A DNA stretch of 64,000 nucleotides from Caldifarciminota bacterium UBA6260 (GTDB lineage Bacteria > Hydrothermota > 32-111): assembly GCA_002441125.1 (NCBI GenBank), contig DJVI01000011.1, positions 27,676-91,675 of the forward strand, read 5' to 3'. Of this stretch, positions 1 to 7,874 are shown piece after piece (within the stretch, counting starts at the first letter, position 1; the number at the start of each line of letters is the position of its first letter). The notes beneath the pieces were generated by a model. The model searched no databases. It saw only the letters and a program-made list of their open reading frames with translations, and had not been told where the DNA came from. Both the position numbers and the translations under genes were made by a program.

Positions 1-73
1 TTTCTTCTCTCTACAAGTTTAGAGCAGTTTATGAAAATAAAAAAAATAAATAGCAAAAAAAAACTTTTTTTCA

Positions 74-655
74 TCACATCTTTACAAGACCGGTAAACCC
101 GAAGAAAGCAAGAGACATGAGTCCAGCAGTTATTATTCCAATTGCAGGTCCCTTAAAAGGTTCAGGTATATCAGCCCACTCCATTTTTTCTCTTATACCA
201 GCAAAAAGATAAATCGCGATAAAATAACCTATTCCTGTTGATAATGAGAAAACTATCGTTTCCATAAGGTTGTAATTTTTCTGAATATTCAATATTGCAA
301 CACCAAGTATTGTGCAGTTTGTTGTTATAAGTGGTAGATAGATACCTAAAGCTTCAAAAAGGGCTGGTGCTATCTTTTTCATTGTTATCTCTACTATCTG
401 AACCAATGCTGCTATAACGAATATGAAAACTATAGTTTGTAGGTATTCGAGTTTCAAAGGATTCAGAACATAGATCTGCAAAAGGTATGAGATGAGAGTT
501 GCCATCACCATAACAAAAATTACAGCGAAACCCATTCCCGCTGCTGTTTCCTGCTTTTTGGAAACACCTATGTAAGCACATATACCCAAAAATTTCATCA
601 GGATTATGTTTGAAATCAACATAGAATCGATAGCGATAATCAATAATTTTAACAT
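74..655 (-). CDS. rnfA: Rnf electron transport complex subunit A
   Basis: Integral membrane subunit of the Rnf complex, which couples electron flow between reduced ferredoxin and NAD+ to Na+ or H+ translocation. The 193-residue protein has six hydrophobic segments and the family patterns LGICAYIGVSKK (about 24-35), LGIYLPLITTNC (about 103-114) and a C-terminal GLMSLAFFGFTG; the Cys in the two half-repeats is where the intramembrane iron-sulfur centre is placed in this family. Length matches the family. It is the last gene of the rnf operon; its ATG follows the rnfE stop after one base, behind the Shine-Dalgarno GAGGT. Family assignment is very secure; the coupling ion is not readable from this subunit. 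Confidence 0.96.
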   Translation of the reverse strand: MLKLLIIAIDSMLISNIILMKFLGICAYIGVSKKQETAAGMGFAVIFVMVMATLISYLLQIYVLNPLKLEYLQTIVFIFVIAALVQIVEITMKKIAPALFEALGIYLPLITTNCTILGVAILNIQKNYNLMETIVFSLSTGIGYFIAIYLFAGIREKMEWADIPEPFKGPAIGIITAGLMSLAFFGFTGLVKM

Positions 656-656
656 A

Positions 657-1316
657 TCACTTTACCTCTTTTTGAGTTTTTGATTTTTCTTTTTCAAGTT
701 TCTGTCTAATCTTTTCTCTCTCTCTATTTTTTATATTAATAAAATTCATACCACCAAGCATTAAGCCTATAGTTAGAAATGCCCCAGGTGGGAGAATCGC
801 TACTATTACTGGTGAAAAGGACGAACCAAAAAGTTTTAAACCAAAAAATGTGCCATTACCAAGAACCTCTCTTATAGTTGCAAGAACAACTATAGTCAAC
901 AGAAAACCTATTCCCATTCCAATTCCATCGAGAAAAGAATCAAAGACATTATTCTTTGAAGCAAAAGCTTCGGCCCTTCCAAAAACTATACAGTTAACAA
1001 CTATCAAAGGGATGAAAACTCCCAAAGATTTATGGAGTTGTGGAAAATAACCATACATTACAAGATCAACTATTGTGACAAATGTTGCTATAACCATAAC
1101 AAAGACAGGGATTCTCATCTTGCTTGGAATGAATTTCCTGATAGATGATATAACTACATTTGATAGGACTAAAACGAAAGTGGCTGCAAAAGCCATTCCC
1201 ACAGCATTGTTTACGGTAGTTGAAACAGCAAGCACTGGGCAGAAACCAAGTAAAACAACAAGAACTGGATTGTTTGTCCAGATTCCATTAAAAATTTTCT
1301 TAAAACTGTTATTCAT
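657..1316 (-). CDS. rnfE: Rnf electron transport complex subunit E
   Basis: Integral membrane subunit of Rnf and paralogue of RnfA, with which it forms the pseudo-symmetric membrane core. The 219-residue protein shows the RnfE opening NPVLVVLLGFCPVLAVSTT (about 16-34), the central IPLIVVNCIVFGRAEAF and a C-terminal GAFLTIGLMLGG segment, with a Lys/Glu-rich cytoplasmic tail. The start ATG has the Shine-Dalgarno GGAGGTG and overlaps the end of rnfG by 8 bases, so translation is probably coupled. Canonical in length and motifs. Confidence 0.95.
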   Translation of the reverse strand: MNNSFKKIFNGIWTNNPVLVVLLGFCPVLAVSTTVNNAVGMAFAATFVLVLSNVVISSIRKFIPSKMRIPVFVMVIATFVTIVDLVMYGYFPQLHKSLGVFIPLIVVNCIVFGRAEAFASKNNVFDSFLDGIGMGIGFLLTIVVLATIREVLGNGTFFGLKLFGSSFSPVIVAILPPGAFLTIGLMLGGMNFINIKNREREKIRQKLEKEKSKTQKEVK

Positions 1317-1920
1317 CTTTCACCTCCACACTTTTGGAGGAATCGGTTTCACTCTCTTTAAAATTGTACTCTAAAACTTTCAATCCTCTCTCTAAGCAAT
1401 CTCCTACAGCCCTTGATGTAATTGTTGCTGATGTTATAGCCTGAATGTCTCCTCCATCTTTGTTAACTTTGAATTTAAAATTGGATAAGGATTTTGAAAG
1501 GAACTGATCCTTAAATTTATTTTCAGTCATCTTAGTACCAAGTCCAGGTGTTTCAGAAAACTCCAACGGGTAGATGCCAGTTATTTTGAATTCTTTATCA
1601 ACTCCAATCATCATGGTTATAGTTCCGCCATAACCTTTTTTCGTATATGATAATACAGAATAAGAATAAACAGTTGAATCGCTGTTTAGAATAATGTAAA
1701 CTTTCAAAGGGATAGATTCAATATCAGACACAAGGGATGTATCTTTTATAATCATCTGATCCGATATGTTTGGGATTACACTCTTTATCGCTTCAGTTAT
1801 TTCAGCATTCTTTGCTTTCTCGATAGGTTCCTTTGTTACAGAGTAAACATAGGAAAGTAGAAACGCTGAAACTACTGCGACTAAAAAAAGTTTTGCGATC
1901 TGAATAATATTATCTTTCAT
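1309..1920 (-). CDS. rnfG: Rnf electron transport complex subunit G (covalent FMN)
   Basis: Single-span membrane-anchored flavoprotein of Rnf. It has an N-terminal membrane helix (about 9-27) and an FMN-binding domain ending in AITSATITS (161-169), where Thr166 is the expected site of phosphodiester FMN attachment (family pattern S/T-G-A-T; here T-S-A-T). The ETPGLGTKM motif (123-131) is also typical. I place the start at the ATG at 1920, one base after the rnfD stop and behind GGAGAG; an in-frame TTG four codons upstream lies inside that ribosome site. About 203 residues, normal for the family. The Gly-to-Ser change inside the flavinylation motif is a small deviation. Confidence 0.94.
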   Translation of the reverse strand: MKDNIIQIAKLFLVAVVSAFLLSYVYSVTKEPIEKAKNAEITEAIKSVIPNISDQMIIKDTSLVSDIESIPLKVYIILNSDSTVYSYSVLSYTKKGYGGTITMMIGVDKEFKITGIYPLEFSETPGLGTKMTENKFKDQFLSKSLSNFKFKVNKDGGDIQAITSATITSRAVGDCLERGLKVLEYNFKESETDSSKSVEVKDE

Positions 1921-1921
1921 A

Positions 1922-2899
1922 TCACTCTCCAAATTTTTTGTTTTTAGTAAACTTCTCTATTGTTGGAGAAATAGCTTCCATGATAAGTATAGCGAATGAG
2001 ACACCCTCAGGATATGCACCGAAAAGCCTTATGAGAGAAGTTATCAAACCACAACCAAAAGCAAAAATTATTTTCCCCTTTTTAGTTATCGGTGTTGTTA
2101 CCATATCTGTAGCCATAAAGAATGCACCAAGGAAAAGTCCTCCTGTAACCATGTGGAAAAATGGAGATGCATACTTTGTTGGATCTATGATGTTGAAAAT
2201 CCAGGTAAAAACAAATACAGTCGATATGTATATAAGTGGAACTATAAGTGGGATTATCCTTCTGAATATTAAAAGAATTCCACCAATAAGTATTGCGAAT
2301 TCAGAGATCTCACCTATTGAACCACCACCAACACCTTCGATAGGAAAACCGAAGAAAAGTTTTAAATAATCAAGATTTGAAACTGATGATAAACCTTGAG
2401 TTTTCAACATTCCAAGTGGAGTTGCAAAAGTTTGGGCAGTAAGGTTAACTCCTGTTGTCCATCTTGTCATAATTGAAGGGAAGGATAAAAGTAGGAAAAC
2501 TCTCGCAATAAGAGCAGGGTTGAAAGGATTGTTCCCAAGTCCACCATATATATGCTTTCCAAAAAGCATAGCGACAAAGGAACCTACCGCACACATCCAC
2601 CATGGTGATGTTGATGGAAGATTTAGAGCAAGAAGTAAACCTGTTATGAAAGCACTTCCGTCGAAAGCTTTTTCAAAAACATTTTTTACTCCCCTTATCT
2701 TCAGAAAAATCATTTCAAAGATTTCGGTGAAAATTATACAGGAGAGGATAACAGTTAACGCTCTGTATCTGTAAAGGTAAATAGCCCACAATGTTGTAGG
2801 TAAAAGAGCAACAACAACTGTCCACATTATACTTTTTATGTCCTCTTTCCCTCTAAGAAATGGAGCATTTTTTATTACGAATCTGTTTTCTTGCATCAT
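1922..2899 (-). CDS. rnfD: Rnf electron transport complex subunit D (covalent FMN)
   Basis: Polytopic membrane subunit of Rnf, homologous to NqrB, carrying a covalently bound FMN. The 325-residue protein has about nine hydrophobic segments, the NNPFNPAL motif (123-130) and the flavinylation sequence ATPL (159-162, Thr160). Its ATG overlaps the end of rnfC by 4 bases and has GAGGTAA as ribosome site; a second ATG follows directly. Transmembrane channels of this subunit family are proposed to form the ion path. The conserved motifs make the call firm. Confidence 0.95.
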   Translation of the reverse strand: MMQENRFVIKNAPFLRGKEDIKSIMWTVVVALLPTTLWAIYLYRYRALTVILSCIIFTEIFEMIFLKIRGVKNVFEKAFDGSAFITGLLLALNLPSTSPWWMCAVGSFVAMLFGKHIYGGLGNNPFNPALIARVFLLLSFPSIMTRWTTGVNLTAQTFATPLGMLKTQGLSSVSNLDYLKLFFGFPIEGVGGGSIGEISEFAILIGGILLIFRRIIPLIVPLIYISTVFVFTWIFNIIDPTKYASPFFHMVTGGLFLGAFFMATDMVTTPITKKGKIIFAFGCGLITSLIRLFGAYPEGVSFAILIMEAISPTIEKFTKNKKFGE

Positions 2900-4215
2900 T
2901 TACCTCTCTTCAAATATTTTGAATATTTTTGTTTTCCTTTTACTATACTGCTCGCCAAATCCCTTGAAGCTGGACAAATAAAAGAGCATGACCCACACTC
3001 AATACAATCCAAAACATCATCCATCTTTTCATACTCTCTTCTGTCTGATGCCTCTTTAAGATAGGTTGGATTTAGACCCATCGGACACACAGATAAACAT
3101 CTTCCACATCTGATACAAGGATTTTCCTCTTCTATGTTTACCTCTTCATCAGTTAAAAACAAAAGTCCAGATGTTGTTTTTGTTATTGGTAAATTGATAT
3201 CTGAAAATGGCTTCCCCATCATAGGACCACCATTTATAAGGTATCTACAATTATCCTTTATTCCACCACAAAATTCAGCTATCTGTGAAACTGTAACTCC
3301 AATTGGGGCAAGAATATTTTTAGGTTCATTTATACCTTTACCTGAACATGTCAACACTCTTTCAGTTAAAGGTTTGTTGAAAGTGATAAGATCGTGTATT
3401 GCTTTAACAGTAGATACATTCTGTACTATTACACCAACCTCAAAAGGCAACTTTCTTATCGGGACAACCCTTTTTGTTAAAGCGTATATCAACTGTTTTT
3501 CTGCACCCTGTGGATATTTGGTTTTTAGAAGTTTAAACTCTATCCTTTTATCACTGTTAGACTTTTGAAGTTTTTCAAAAGCGTGCTCTTTATTCTCCTC
3601 TATACCAACTATAGCTTTTGGAATATCAAGGTTATCAAGGATCAAACTTATCCCTGATAAAAATTCATCCCCAAATTCAAGCATAACTCTATAATCGTTT
3701 GTAAGGTATGGTTCACATTCAGCAGCGTTAACTATGAAAAGATCTATCTTTTTATCCTTTGGAGGTGTCATCTTAACATAGGTTGGGAATCCTGCTCCAC
3801 CCATGCCTATAATTCCTCCATTTTTGATCTCGTTTATAAACTTTTCTTTATCTTTTTTAAATTCCCTCTTCTCCTCTGTTCCCAAAACCTTTTCATTTTT
3901 GAAATCGTTTTTTATAACTATAACATCATTTTTAATCTCACCGGGAAAAACCATACTCTTTATCTGAACTACCTCTCCAGATACAGGTGAATGAACAATA
4001 GATGTAACACCACCTTCACCAGATGCAACGATCTGATTTTTAAGAACTCTCTCCCCTTCCTTAACTAAACTTTTAGCAGGAGCCCCAATATGCTGGTTTA
4101 TTGAGAGGAATATTAAATCTTTAGCTTCGAACCTTTCTATCTTCTTATCCTCTGTTAACTCCTTTCTCTCCTCAGGAAGAACCCCACTCTTTCCAAATGT
4201 GTAAAGTTTAGCCAT
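2896..4215 (-). CDS. rnfC: Rnf electron transport complex subunit C (NADH-binding, two 4Fe-4S)
   Basis: Peripheral subunit that exchanges electrons with NAD(H). An N-terminal barrel-sandwich region (about 30-100) is followed by the nucleotide/flavin-binding motif GMGGAGFPT (137-145) and, near the C-terminus, two CX2CX2CX3C clusters: Cys367/370/373/377 and Cys404/407/410/414. At 439 residues it is the usual compact form, without the long repetitive tail seen in proteobacterial RsxC. It has the Shine-Dalgarno AAGGAGT and overlaps rnfB by 8 bases. Because RnfB here is very small, RnfC carries most of the soluble iron-sulfur clusters of this complex. Confidence 0.96.
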   Translation of the reverse strand: MAKLYTFGKSGVLPEERKELTEDKKIERFEAKDLIFLSINQHIGAPAKSLVKEGERVLKNQIVASGEGGVTSIVHSPVSGEVVQIKSMVFPGEIKNDVIVIKNDFKNEKVLGTEEKREFKKDKEKFINEIKNGGIIGMGGAGFPTYVKMTPPKDKKIDLFIVNAAECEPYLTNDYRVMLEFGDEFLSGISLILDNLDIPKAIVGIEENKEHAFEKLQKSNSDKRIEFKLLKTKYPQGAEKQLIYALTKRVVPIRKLPFEVGVIVQNVSTVKAIHDLITFNKPLTERVLTCSGKGINEPKNILAPIGVTVSQIAEFCGGIKDNCRYLINGGPMMGKPFSDINLPITKTTSGLLFLTDEEVNIEEENPCIRCGRCLSVCPMGLNPTYLKEASDRREYEKMDDVLDCIECGSCSFICPASRDLASSIVKGKQKYSKYLKRGK

Positions 4216-4510
4216 TGGATACTCCTTCTTTCTTCTTTTTAAGTATCTCCCTAATCTTGTTTGCTACTTCATCTTTTCCAACAGGACAGATCTTGTATAG
4301 TTCACCTTTTTTGGCCATCTCTACGGCAAAATTCTCGCAACCAGCAAAACCACATGCACCACAGTTGACTCCAGGCAGGACTGCCAAAATTTCATCAACA
4401 GCTGGGTCCCTCTTTATTTCAAAAACCTTCATAGTTATCAATATCAAAACTCCAAGAAATATTGAGAGAGCGCCCATAACTAAGACAGGATATAGAATCT
4501 CTTTTATCAT
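4208..4510 (-). CDS. rnfB: Minimal RnfB: membrane helix plus one Fe-S domain
   Basis: The N-terminal membrane helix (about 5-28) is followed by the RnfB-type four-cysteine domain, PGVNCGACGFAGC with Cys50, Cys53, Cys58 and Cys75. The protein then ends at residue 100. Ordinary RnfB proteins are about 190 to over 300 residues and carry a further two-cluster ferredoxin domain or more; that part is absent. The stop codon overlaps the start of rnfC, so there is no room for a frameshifted ferredoxin domain downstream. The ATG overlaps the stop of the preceding gene (ATGA) and has GAGG upstream. Ferredoxin would have to be oxidised by the remaining cluster or by a separate protein. Confidence 0.9.
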   Translation of the reverse strand: MIKEILYPVLVMGALSIFLGVLILITMKVFEIKRDPAVDEILAVLPGVNCGACGFAGCENFAVEMAKKGELYKICPVGKDEVANKIREILKKKKEGVSNG

Positions 4511-4926
4511 TTTAAAACCCTCACTATTTTATGGTTAAATTGATCTTTTTTTCTTTTGTTGAAGATATATATTATTATCAGTGAAATCAGAAAACCTAAA
4601 AATCCAAAAATAGCAACTATCCCTTCTCCCTTTTTCAAAGAGTATCCTATAAGTGAAAATATTAAAATTAAAATTGTTGGAATAATATAAAAGATGACTG
4701 AAAGAAGAAGGATCTTTTTTCGCTCTATCATCAACTCAACTGTGTCACCTTTTTCAACCTTCTCACCTGAAATGTTTTCACTTTCAATTACTTTATTCTG
4801 ATCTTTGGAAAAAACAGAACATTCTTCCGAATGTGAGCAGGAAGAACATGCTGATGGTAGATTAATTTTGACAAAAATTTTCCCATCTTTTATATCAAAA
4901 ACCTCACCAAAAATTTTTTCTTCCAT
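4507..4926 (-). CDS. RseC/SoxR-reducing-type membrane protein heading the rnf operon
   Basis: A 139-residue protein of the RseC/MucC family (PF04246). An N-terminal soluble part contains the cysteine cluster ACSSCSHSEEC (about residues 25-35), followed by two membrane helices (about 77-97 and 101-120) and a basic tail. Members of the family are commonly found with rnf genes and are linked to SoxR reduction in enterobacteria; here it is the first gene of the operon. I prefer the ATG at 4926: the longer frame from a TTG at 4965 would begin inside a TTGACA promoter box. No Shine-Dalgarno precedes 4926. The role here is inferred from context only. Confidence 0.8.
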   Translation of the reverse strand: MEEKIFGEVFDIKDGKIFVKINLPSACSSCSHSEECSVFSKDQNKVIESENISGEKVEKGDTVELMIERKKILLLSVIFYIIPTILILIFSLIGYSLKKGEGIVAIFGFLGFLISLIIIYIFNKRKKDQFNHKIVRVLK

Positions 4927-4936
4927 AATATTTTGA

Positions 4937-4965
4937 TATATTATACTTTTAACACCTTTTGTCAA
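4937..4965 (-). promoter_or_regulatory. Probable housekeeping promoter of the rseC-rnf operon
   Basis: TTGACA lies at 4960-4965 (minus strand). TATAAT at 4940-4945 is only 14 bases away; AATATA at 4937-4942 has the usual 17-base spacing. The start codon at 4926 follows closely, so the leader would be about ten bases or fewer. The -10 choice is uncertain. Confidence 0.5.
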
Positions 4966-4993
4966 TAGATTGACATAACTTAATATAAAAGTA

Positions 4994-5021
4994 TTGAAAT
5001 TTTTTATTTTTATATTATATT
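4994..5021 (+). promoter_or_regulatory. Promoter of the NtrC-type regulator, leaderless layout
   Basis: TTGAAA (4994-4999), a 16-base spacer and TATATT (5016-5021), with only 7 bases to the ATG at 5029 and no Shine-Dalgarno. It faces away from the rnf promoter. The sequence is very AT-rich, so the support comes from the spacing shared with other first genes in the window. Confidence 0.55.
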
Positions 5022-5028
5022 ATTTATT

Positions 5029-6345
5029 ATGGGAAGGAAATTGAATCTTCTTATAGTTGATGATGAGCCTCTCTTTTCAACAAGTTTGAAAGATGCACTA
5101 CTTGCGAACTATAATTTCAACATTTATACAGCATTGACAGGTATTAAAGCTTTGGAGATATTAGAACAGACAAATATAGATATATGTTTTCTTGATGTTC
5201 ATCTTCCAGATATTAACGGATTTGACCTTATAGAGAAGATTAAAAGTTTTTCCCCAGATTGTGAAATAATTATTATGACAGCTTATGGAGAAGTTGAACA
5301 GACAAAAACAGCTTTAAAGGAAGGCGCTTACTTTTTACCAAAACCTTTTAAAATAGATGATTTGAAAACAGTTTTATCAAAGATAAATAAAAATATAAAC
5401 TACTCTGAACTTTATGAAAAATTGAAGGATGAGGAAGAGATTATACAGATAAAAACAAAAAATAAAAAGATGAAGGAAATTTTAAAGAAAGCTGAAAAAT
5501 ATGCAAGAAGTGATCTACCTATACTCCTTTTAGGTTCAACTGGAACTGGAAAAGATACGATGGCAAAATATATACATCAAAGATCTGAAAGAAAAAATGA
5601 GATTTTCATCATGCAAAACTGTGCATCTCTACCTGAAACACTTATAGAGAGTGAGCTTTTTGGTTATGAAAAGGGAGCTTTCACAGGAGCATATTCGAGA
5701 AAATTTGGGCTTTTTGAAATAGCAAACAAGGGAACGATTTTTTTGAATGAGATAGTTGAGCTTCCATTGTCAAGTCAGGCAAAAATTTTACATATAATTG
5801 AGAATAAGAGTTTTAGAAGGATAGGTGGATTACAAGATATAATTGTTGATACGAGAATAATAGCTGCAACAAACAAAAAGATGGAGGATCTTTTAAAATC
5901 TGGTAAGATCAGAGAGGATCTTTTCTACAGACTTGAAACATTACATCTTGAACTTTTAGATCTGAAAGAAAGAGCTGAGGATATACCACTTATAATAGAA
6001 TCTTTACTTAAAAAAAGGAATATAGATCCAAAAGAATTCAGAATAGATAATAAAGTTTTAACTCTATTTCAAAATTATAACTGGCCCGGAAATATAAGAG
6101 AACTTGAAAATGTTATTGAAAGATCTATAATTTTGACTGAAGGGAAAGGAATAAGTATCGATACACTTCCCTACTCCATACTAAAGTTGGAAAATCATGT
6201 AAAAAGGGAATCTCTGAAAGATCTTGAAAAAGATGAGATAATTAAAATATTGGAATCTGTTGGAGGAAACAAATCAAAAGCTGCAAAAATACTTGGAATA
6301 GATAGAAAAACACTTTACAGAAAGATAAAAAATTGGGGAATTTAG
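5029..6345 (+). CDS. NtrC-family sigma-54-dependent response regulator
   Basis: A 438-residue three-domain activator. The receiver domain (1-120) has the acidic pair Asp11/Asp12, phosphoacceptor Asp56 and Lys105. The AAA+ domain has Walker A GSTGTGKD (169-176), the sigma-54 contact loop GAFTGA (216-221) and Walker B GTIFLNEI (235-242), in which the usual Asp is Asn. The C-terminus is a Fis-type helix-turn-helix (NKSKAAKILGIDRKTLYRKIK). No kinase gene is adjacent. Directly downstream lies a sigma-54 promoter with an upstream dyad, so this protein is the obvious activator of the 6469-10610 operon. That link is inference from position; the family call is secure. Confidence 0.93.
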   Translation: MGRKLNLLIVDDEPLFSTSLKDALLANYNFNIYTALTGIKALEILEQTNIDICFLDVHLPDINGFDLIEKIKSFSPDCEIIIMTAYGEVEQTKTALKEGAYFLPKPFKIDDLKTVLSKINKNINYSELYEKLKDEEEIIQIKTKNKKMKEILKKAEKYARSDLPILLLGSTGTGKDTMAKYIHQRSERKNEIFIMQNCASLPETLIESELFGYEKGAFTGAYSRKFGLFEIANKGTIFLNEIVELPLSSQAKILHIIENKSFRRIGGLQDIIVDTRIIAATNKKMEDLLKSGKIREDLFYRLETLHLELLDLKERAEDIPLIIESLLKKRNIDPKEFRIDNKVLTLFQNYNWPGNIRELENVIERSIILTEGKGISIDTLPYSILKLENHVKRESLKDLEKDEIIKILESVGGNKSKAAKILGIDRKTLYRKIKNWGI

Positions 6346-6352
6346 TTTTTTT

Positions 6353-6369
6353 TGTCCCATTTTGCCACA
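6353..6369 (+). promoter_or_regulatory. Possible upstream activator site for the sigma-54 promoter
   Basis: Imperfect dyad TGTCCC-N5-GCCACA, 69 bases upstream of the -24/-12 element. Enhancer-binding activators of the NtrC type bind such dyads about 80-150 bases before the transcription start. Only the outer bases match symmetrically (TGT..C / G..ACA). Confidence 0.4.
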
Positions 6370-6438
6370 TTTTTTTTAATTGAAATTTTCAAATGATTTT
6401 AAGTTATAAAAAATATTGTATTTAAAATTTTTATTTTA

Positions 6439-6454
6439 TGGCATAAAATTTGCT
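6439..6454 (+). promoter_or_regulatory. Sigma-54 (-24/-12) promoter
   Basis: TGGCATAAAATTTGCT matches the sigma-54 consensus TGGCAC-N5-TTGCW, with GG and GC exactly 12 bases apart. Transcription would start near 6465, four bases before the ATG at 6469. It is the only gap in the window where I found a clear -24/-12 element, and it lies directly behind an NtrC-type activator gene. Confidence 0.85.
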
Positions 6455-6468
6455 TGAAATAAACAGGT

Positions 6469-6849
6469 ATGAAAAAGATAGCGGTACTTTCATCTGACAA
6501 AGATTTTATAGACGGTATAAAGTTAAAAGTGGATAATTTTAATCATTTTATAGATTCTATTTCCCTTTTAACTTTTTCACTTTTAAATAAACCTGAAATT
6601 ATAATTATTGATACTTCCGATCTTCCGGCTAACAATGAGAACAAAATAATAAAATCTTTAAACGATATCGTTCCAAAATCAAAGATAATGTTACTTTTGA
6701 GAAATGATGATATAGAATTTTTGAGAATGCTAAGGAAAAATAACAATATATTTTTTTCATTCAACCATATAGAGGAGTTTTTACAAATTTTTGAAATAAT
6801 AGATAATATTGAAAAAAATAAAGAGAAAGTGGGGTTTGAATATGAGTAG
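6469..6849 (+). CDS. Receiver-like protein, first gene of the sigma-54 operon
   Basis: A 126-residue protein with the alternating pattern of a CheY-like fold: a beta-1 strand KKIAVLSSD, then PEIIIIDTSD (about 43-52), which corresponds to the phosphoacceptor region, and a third strand KSKIMLLLRND. The normal double acidic pair after strand 1 and the conserved Lys of strand 5 are not evident, so it is probably a degenerate or atypical receiver. No output domain is attached. It is the promoter-proximal gene of the operon encoding the surface system, with its start only a few bases after the predicted transcription start. Function unknown; a regulatory protein-protein role is a guess. Confidence 0.55.
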   Translation: MKKIAVLSSDKDFIDGIKLKVDNFNHFIDSISLLTFSLLNKPEIIIIDTSDLPANNENKIIKSLNDIVPKSKIMLLLRNDDIEFLRMLRKNNNIFFSFNHIEEFLQIFEIIDNIEKNKEKVGFEYE

Positions 6850-7309
6850 GTTATTTAATTTGATTTTTATTTTACCTTTATTTTTGTTAGCTTCTTACAG
6901 TGTTGAAACTGATCTTAATGTTGAAAATCAAGAAGTTTTGTTACTCGAGCTCTCATCATCAAAAATCGATCTTGGAGAGATCAAACCTGATATGAAAGAG
7001 GTAGTTAAACTAAAAGTAATAACTGTGAAGGTAAAAAGTAATGTTAAATGGGTTTTAACAGTTGAGCCGTTGGATAACCTTGTATCAACAGATGGTGATG
7101 TTATAAATATTGAAAGGTTGGAGTTAAGGGGTAAAAAAGGTAACTTTACCCCATTATCTCTTGCAAACCCTATAACTATAGCTTCTGGTGATAAAACAGG
7201 TGATAACGGATATGATATAGATATAGATTTTAGGATGAAGATAAGATGGGATGACCCATCTGGAAGATACAATACAAAACTTAGATTCACATTAAACTCA
7301 ATATACTAA
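6842..7309 (+). CDS. Small exported beta protein of the surface operon
   Basis: A 155-residue protein with a signal peptide (about 1-20, MSRLFNLIFILPLFLLASYS) and an all-beta mature part with repeated hydrophobic/charged alternation, for example KVKSNVKWVLTVEP. No recognised family. I chose the ATG at 6842, behind GTGGGG, instead of an in-frame TTG at 6809; the choice puts the signal peptide at the N-terminus. It overlaps the preceding gene by 8 bases and is followed 9 bases later by the probable major subunit. Position between a regulator and a subunit gene suggests a minor subunit, adaptor or initiator. Confidence 0.6.
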   Translation: MSRLFNLIFILPLFLLASYSVETDLNVENQEVLLLELSSSKIDLGEIKPDMKEVVKLKVITVKVKSNVKWVLTVEPLDNLVSTDGDVINIERLELRGKKGNFTPLSLANPITIASGDKTGDNGYDIDIDFRMKIRWDDPSGRYNTKLRFTLNSIY

Positions 7310-7318
7310 GGAGGTTTT

Positions 7319-7858
7319 ATGAAAAAACTTTTAATGATTTTAACAGCTGTCTTGCTTTCTCTTGTAGTTCTTCCAGTATTTGGAGCTACAGCAACAGACA
7401 ACATTGATGTTCAGATTCTTATTCCAGCAAGGGTAGGGATCAATATTTCAAATACAGCCGCACTTTCTTTTGACTTGACAAGTGTTGCTATACCTGCGAC
7501 ATTCCCTGCTTACTACTTCCCAAACGGTGCGGAGACTGAGATACTTATGTCAATTTTCTGCAACGCAACGAACGGATACACACTTGATGTTGTAGCATCA
7601 GGTGATTTTGCTGTTGGAGTTCCAGTTTCACAACTTTTCTTTGCACCAAGTGGAACAGCGAAAACATCAGATGGAACACTTACTCCATCATCACCTTGGG
7701 CATCATTCTCAACAACTTCTGTTAATGTTGAAACAGGCCCAAAACTCACAGGCTGGACAACAAAAAATCAAGCTATAGAATTCAAATGGGAAGCTGATGA
7801 TCCAGCAATAGATCCAGCATCAACAGTTACACTCACATACACTATAACAAGCTTATAA
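7319..7858 (+). CDS. Probable major secreted structural subunit (fimbrial-like beta sandwich)
   Basis: A 179-residue protein with a clear signal peptide cleaved near VFGA-TAT (about residue 23-24). The mature part is rich in Ala, Thr, Ser and Pro, poor in Lys, and looks like a beta sandwich with a single Cys. It has the strongest ribosome site in the operon (AAGGAGG, 5 bases before ATG), and its codons are visibly more G+C-rich than those of its neighbours, both typical of an abundant product. The overall plan recalls spore-coat-U or fimbrial subunits, but I see no diagnostic motif. With a PapD-like chaperone and a barrel protein next, a surface polymer subunit is the best hypothesis. Confidence 0.6.
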   Translation: MKKLLMILTAVLLSLVVLPVFGATATDNIDVQILIPARVGINISNTAALSFDLTSVAIPATFPAYYFPNGAETEILMSIFCNATNGYTLDVVASGDFAVGVPVSQLFFAPSGTAKTSDGTLTPSSPWASFSTTSVNVETGPKLTGWTTKNQAIEFKWEADDPAIDPASTVTLTYTITSL

Positions 7859-7874
7859 AATTTGTGGGGGTGAG

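Noticed and set aside
37..73. Terminator after rnfA
   Set aside because: An A7-G-T7-type pairing exists, but the stem has only A-T pairs and would be too weak to call.
850..1374. Plus-strand open frames opposite rnfE and rnfG
   Set aside because: They mirror well-conserved genes, have no family pattern and no ribosome site.
4208..4510. Frameshift as the cause of the short rnfB
   Set aside because: Both ends overlap the neighbouring rnf genes with normal coupling, and no ferredoxin-type cysteine motif appears in any frame between rnfB and rnfC.
4927..4965. TTG start at 4965 extending the rseC-like gene by 13 residues
   Set aside because: The TTG is part of a TTGACA promoter box, the added residues are not family-like, and an ATG at 4926 begins the conserved part.
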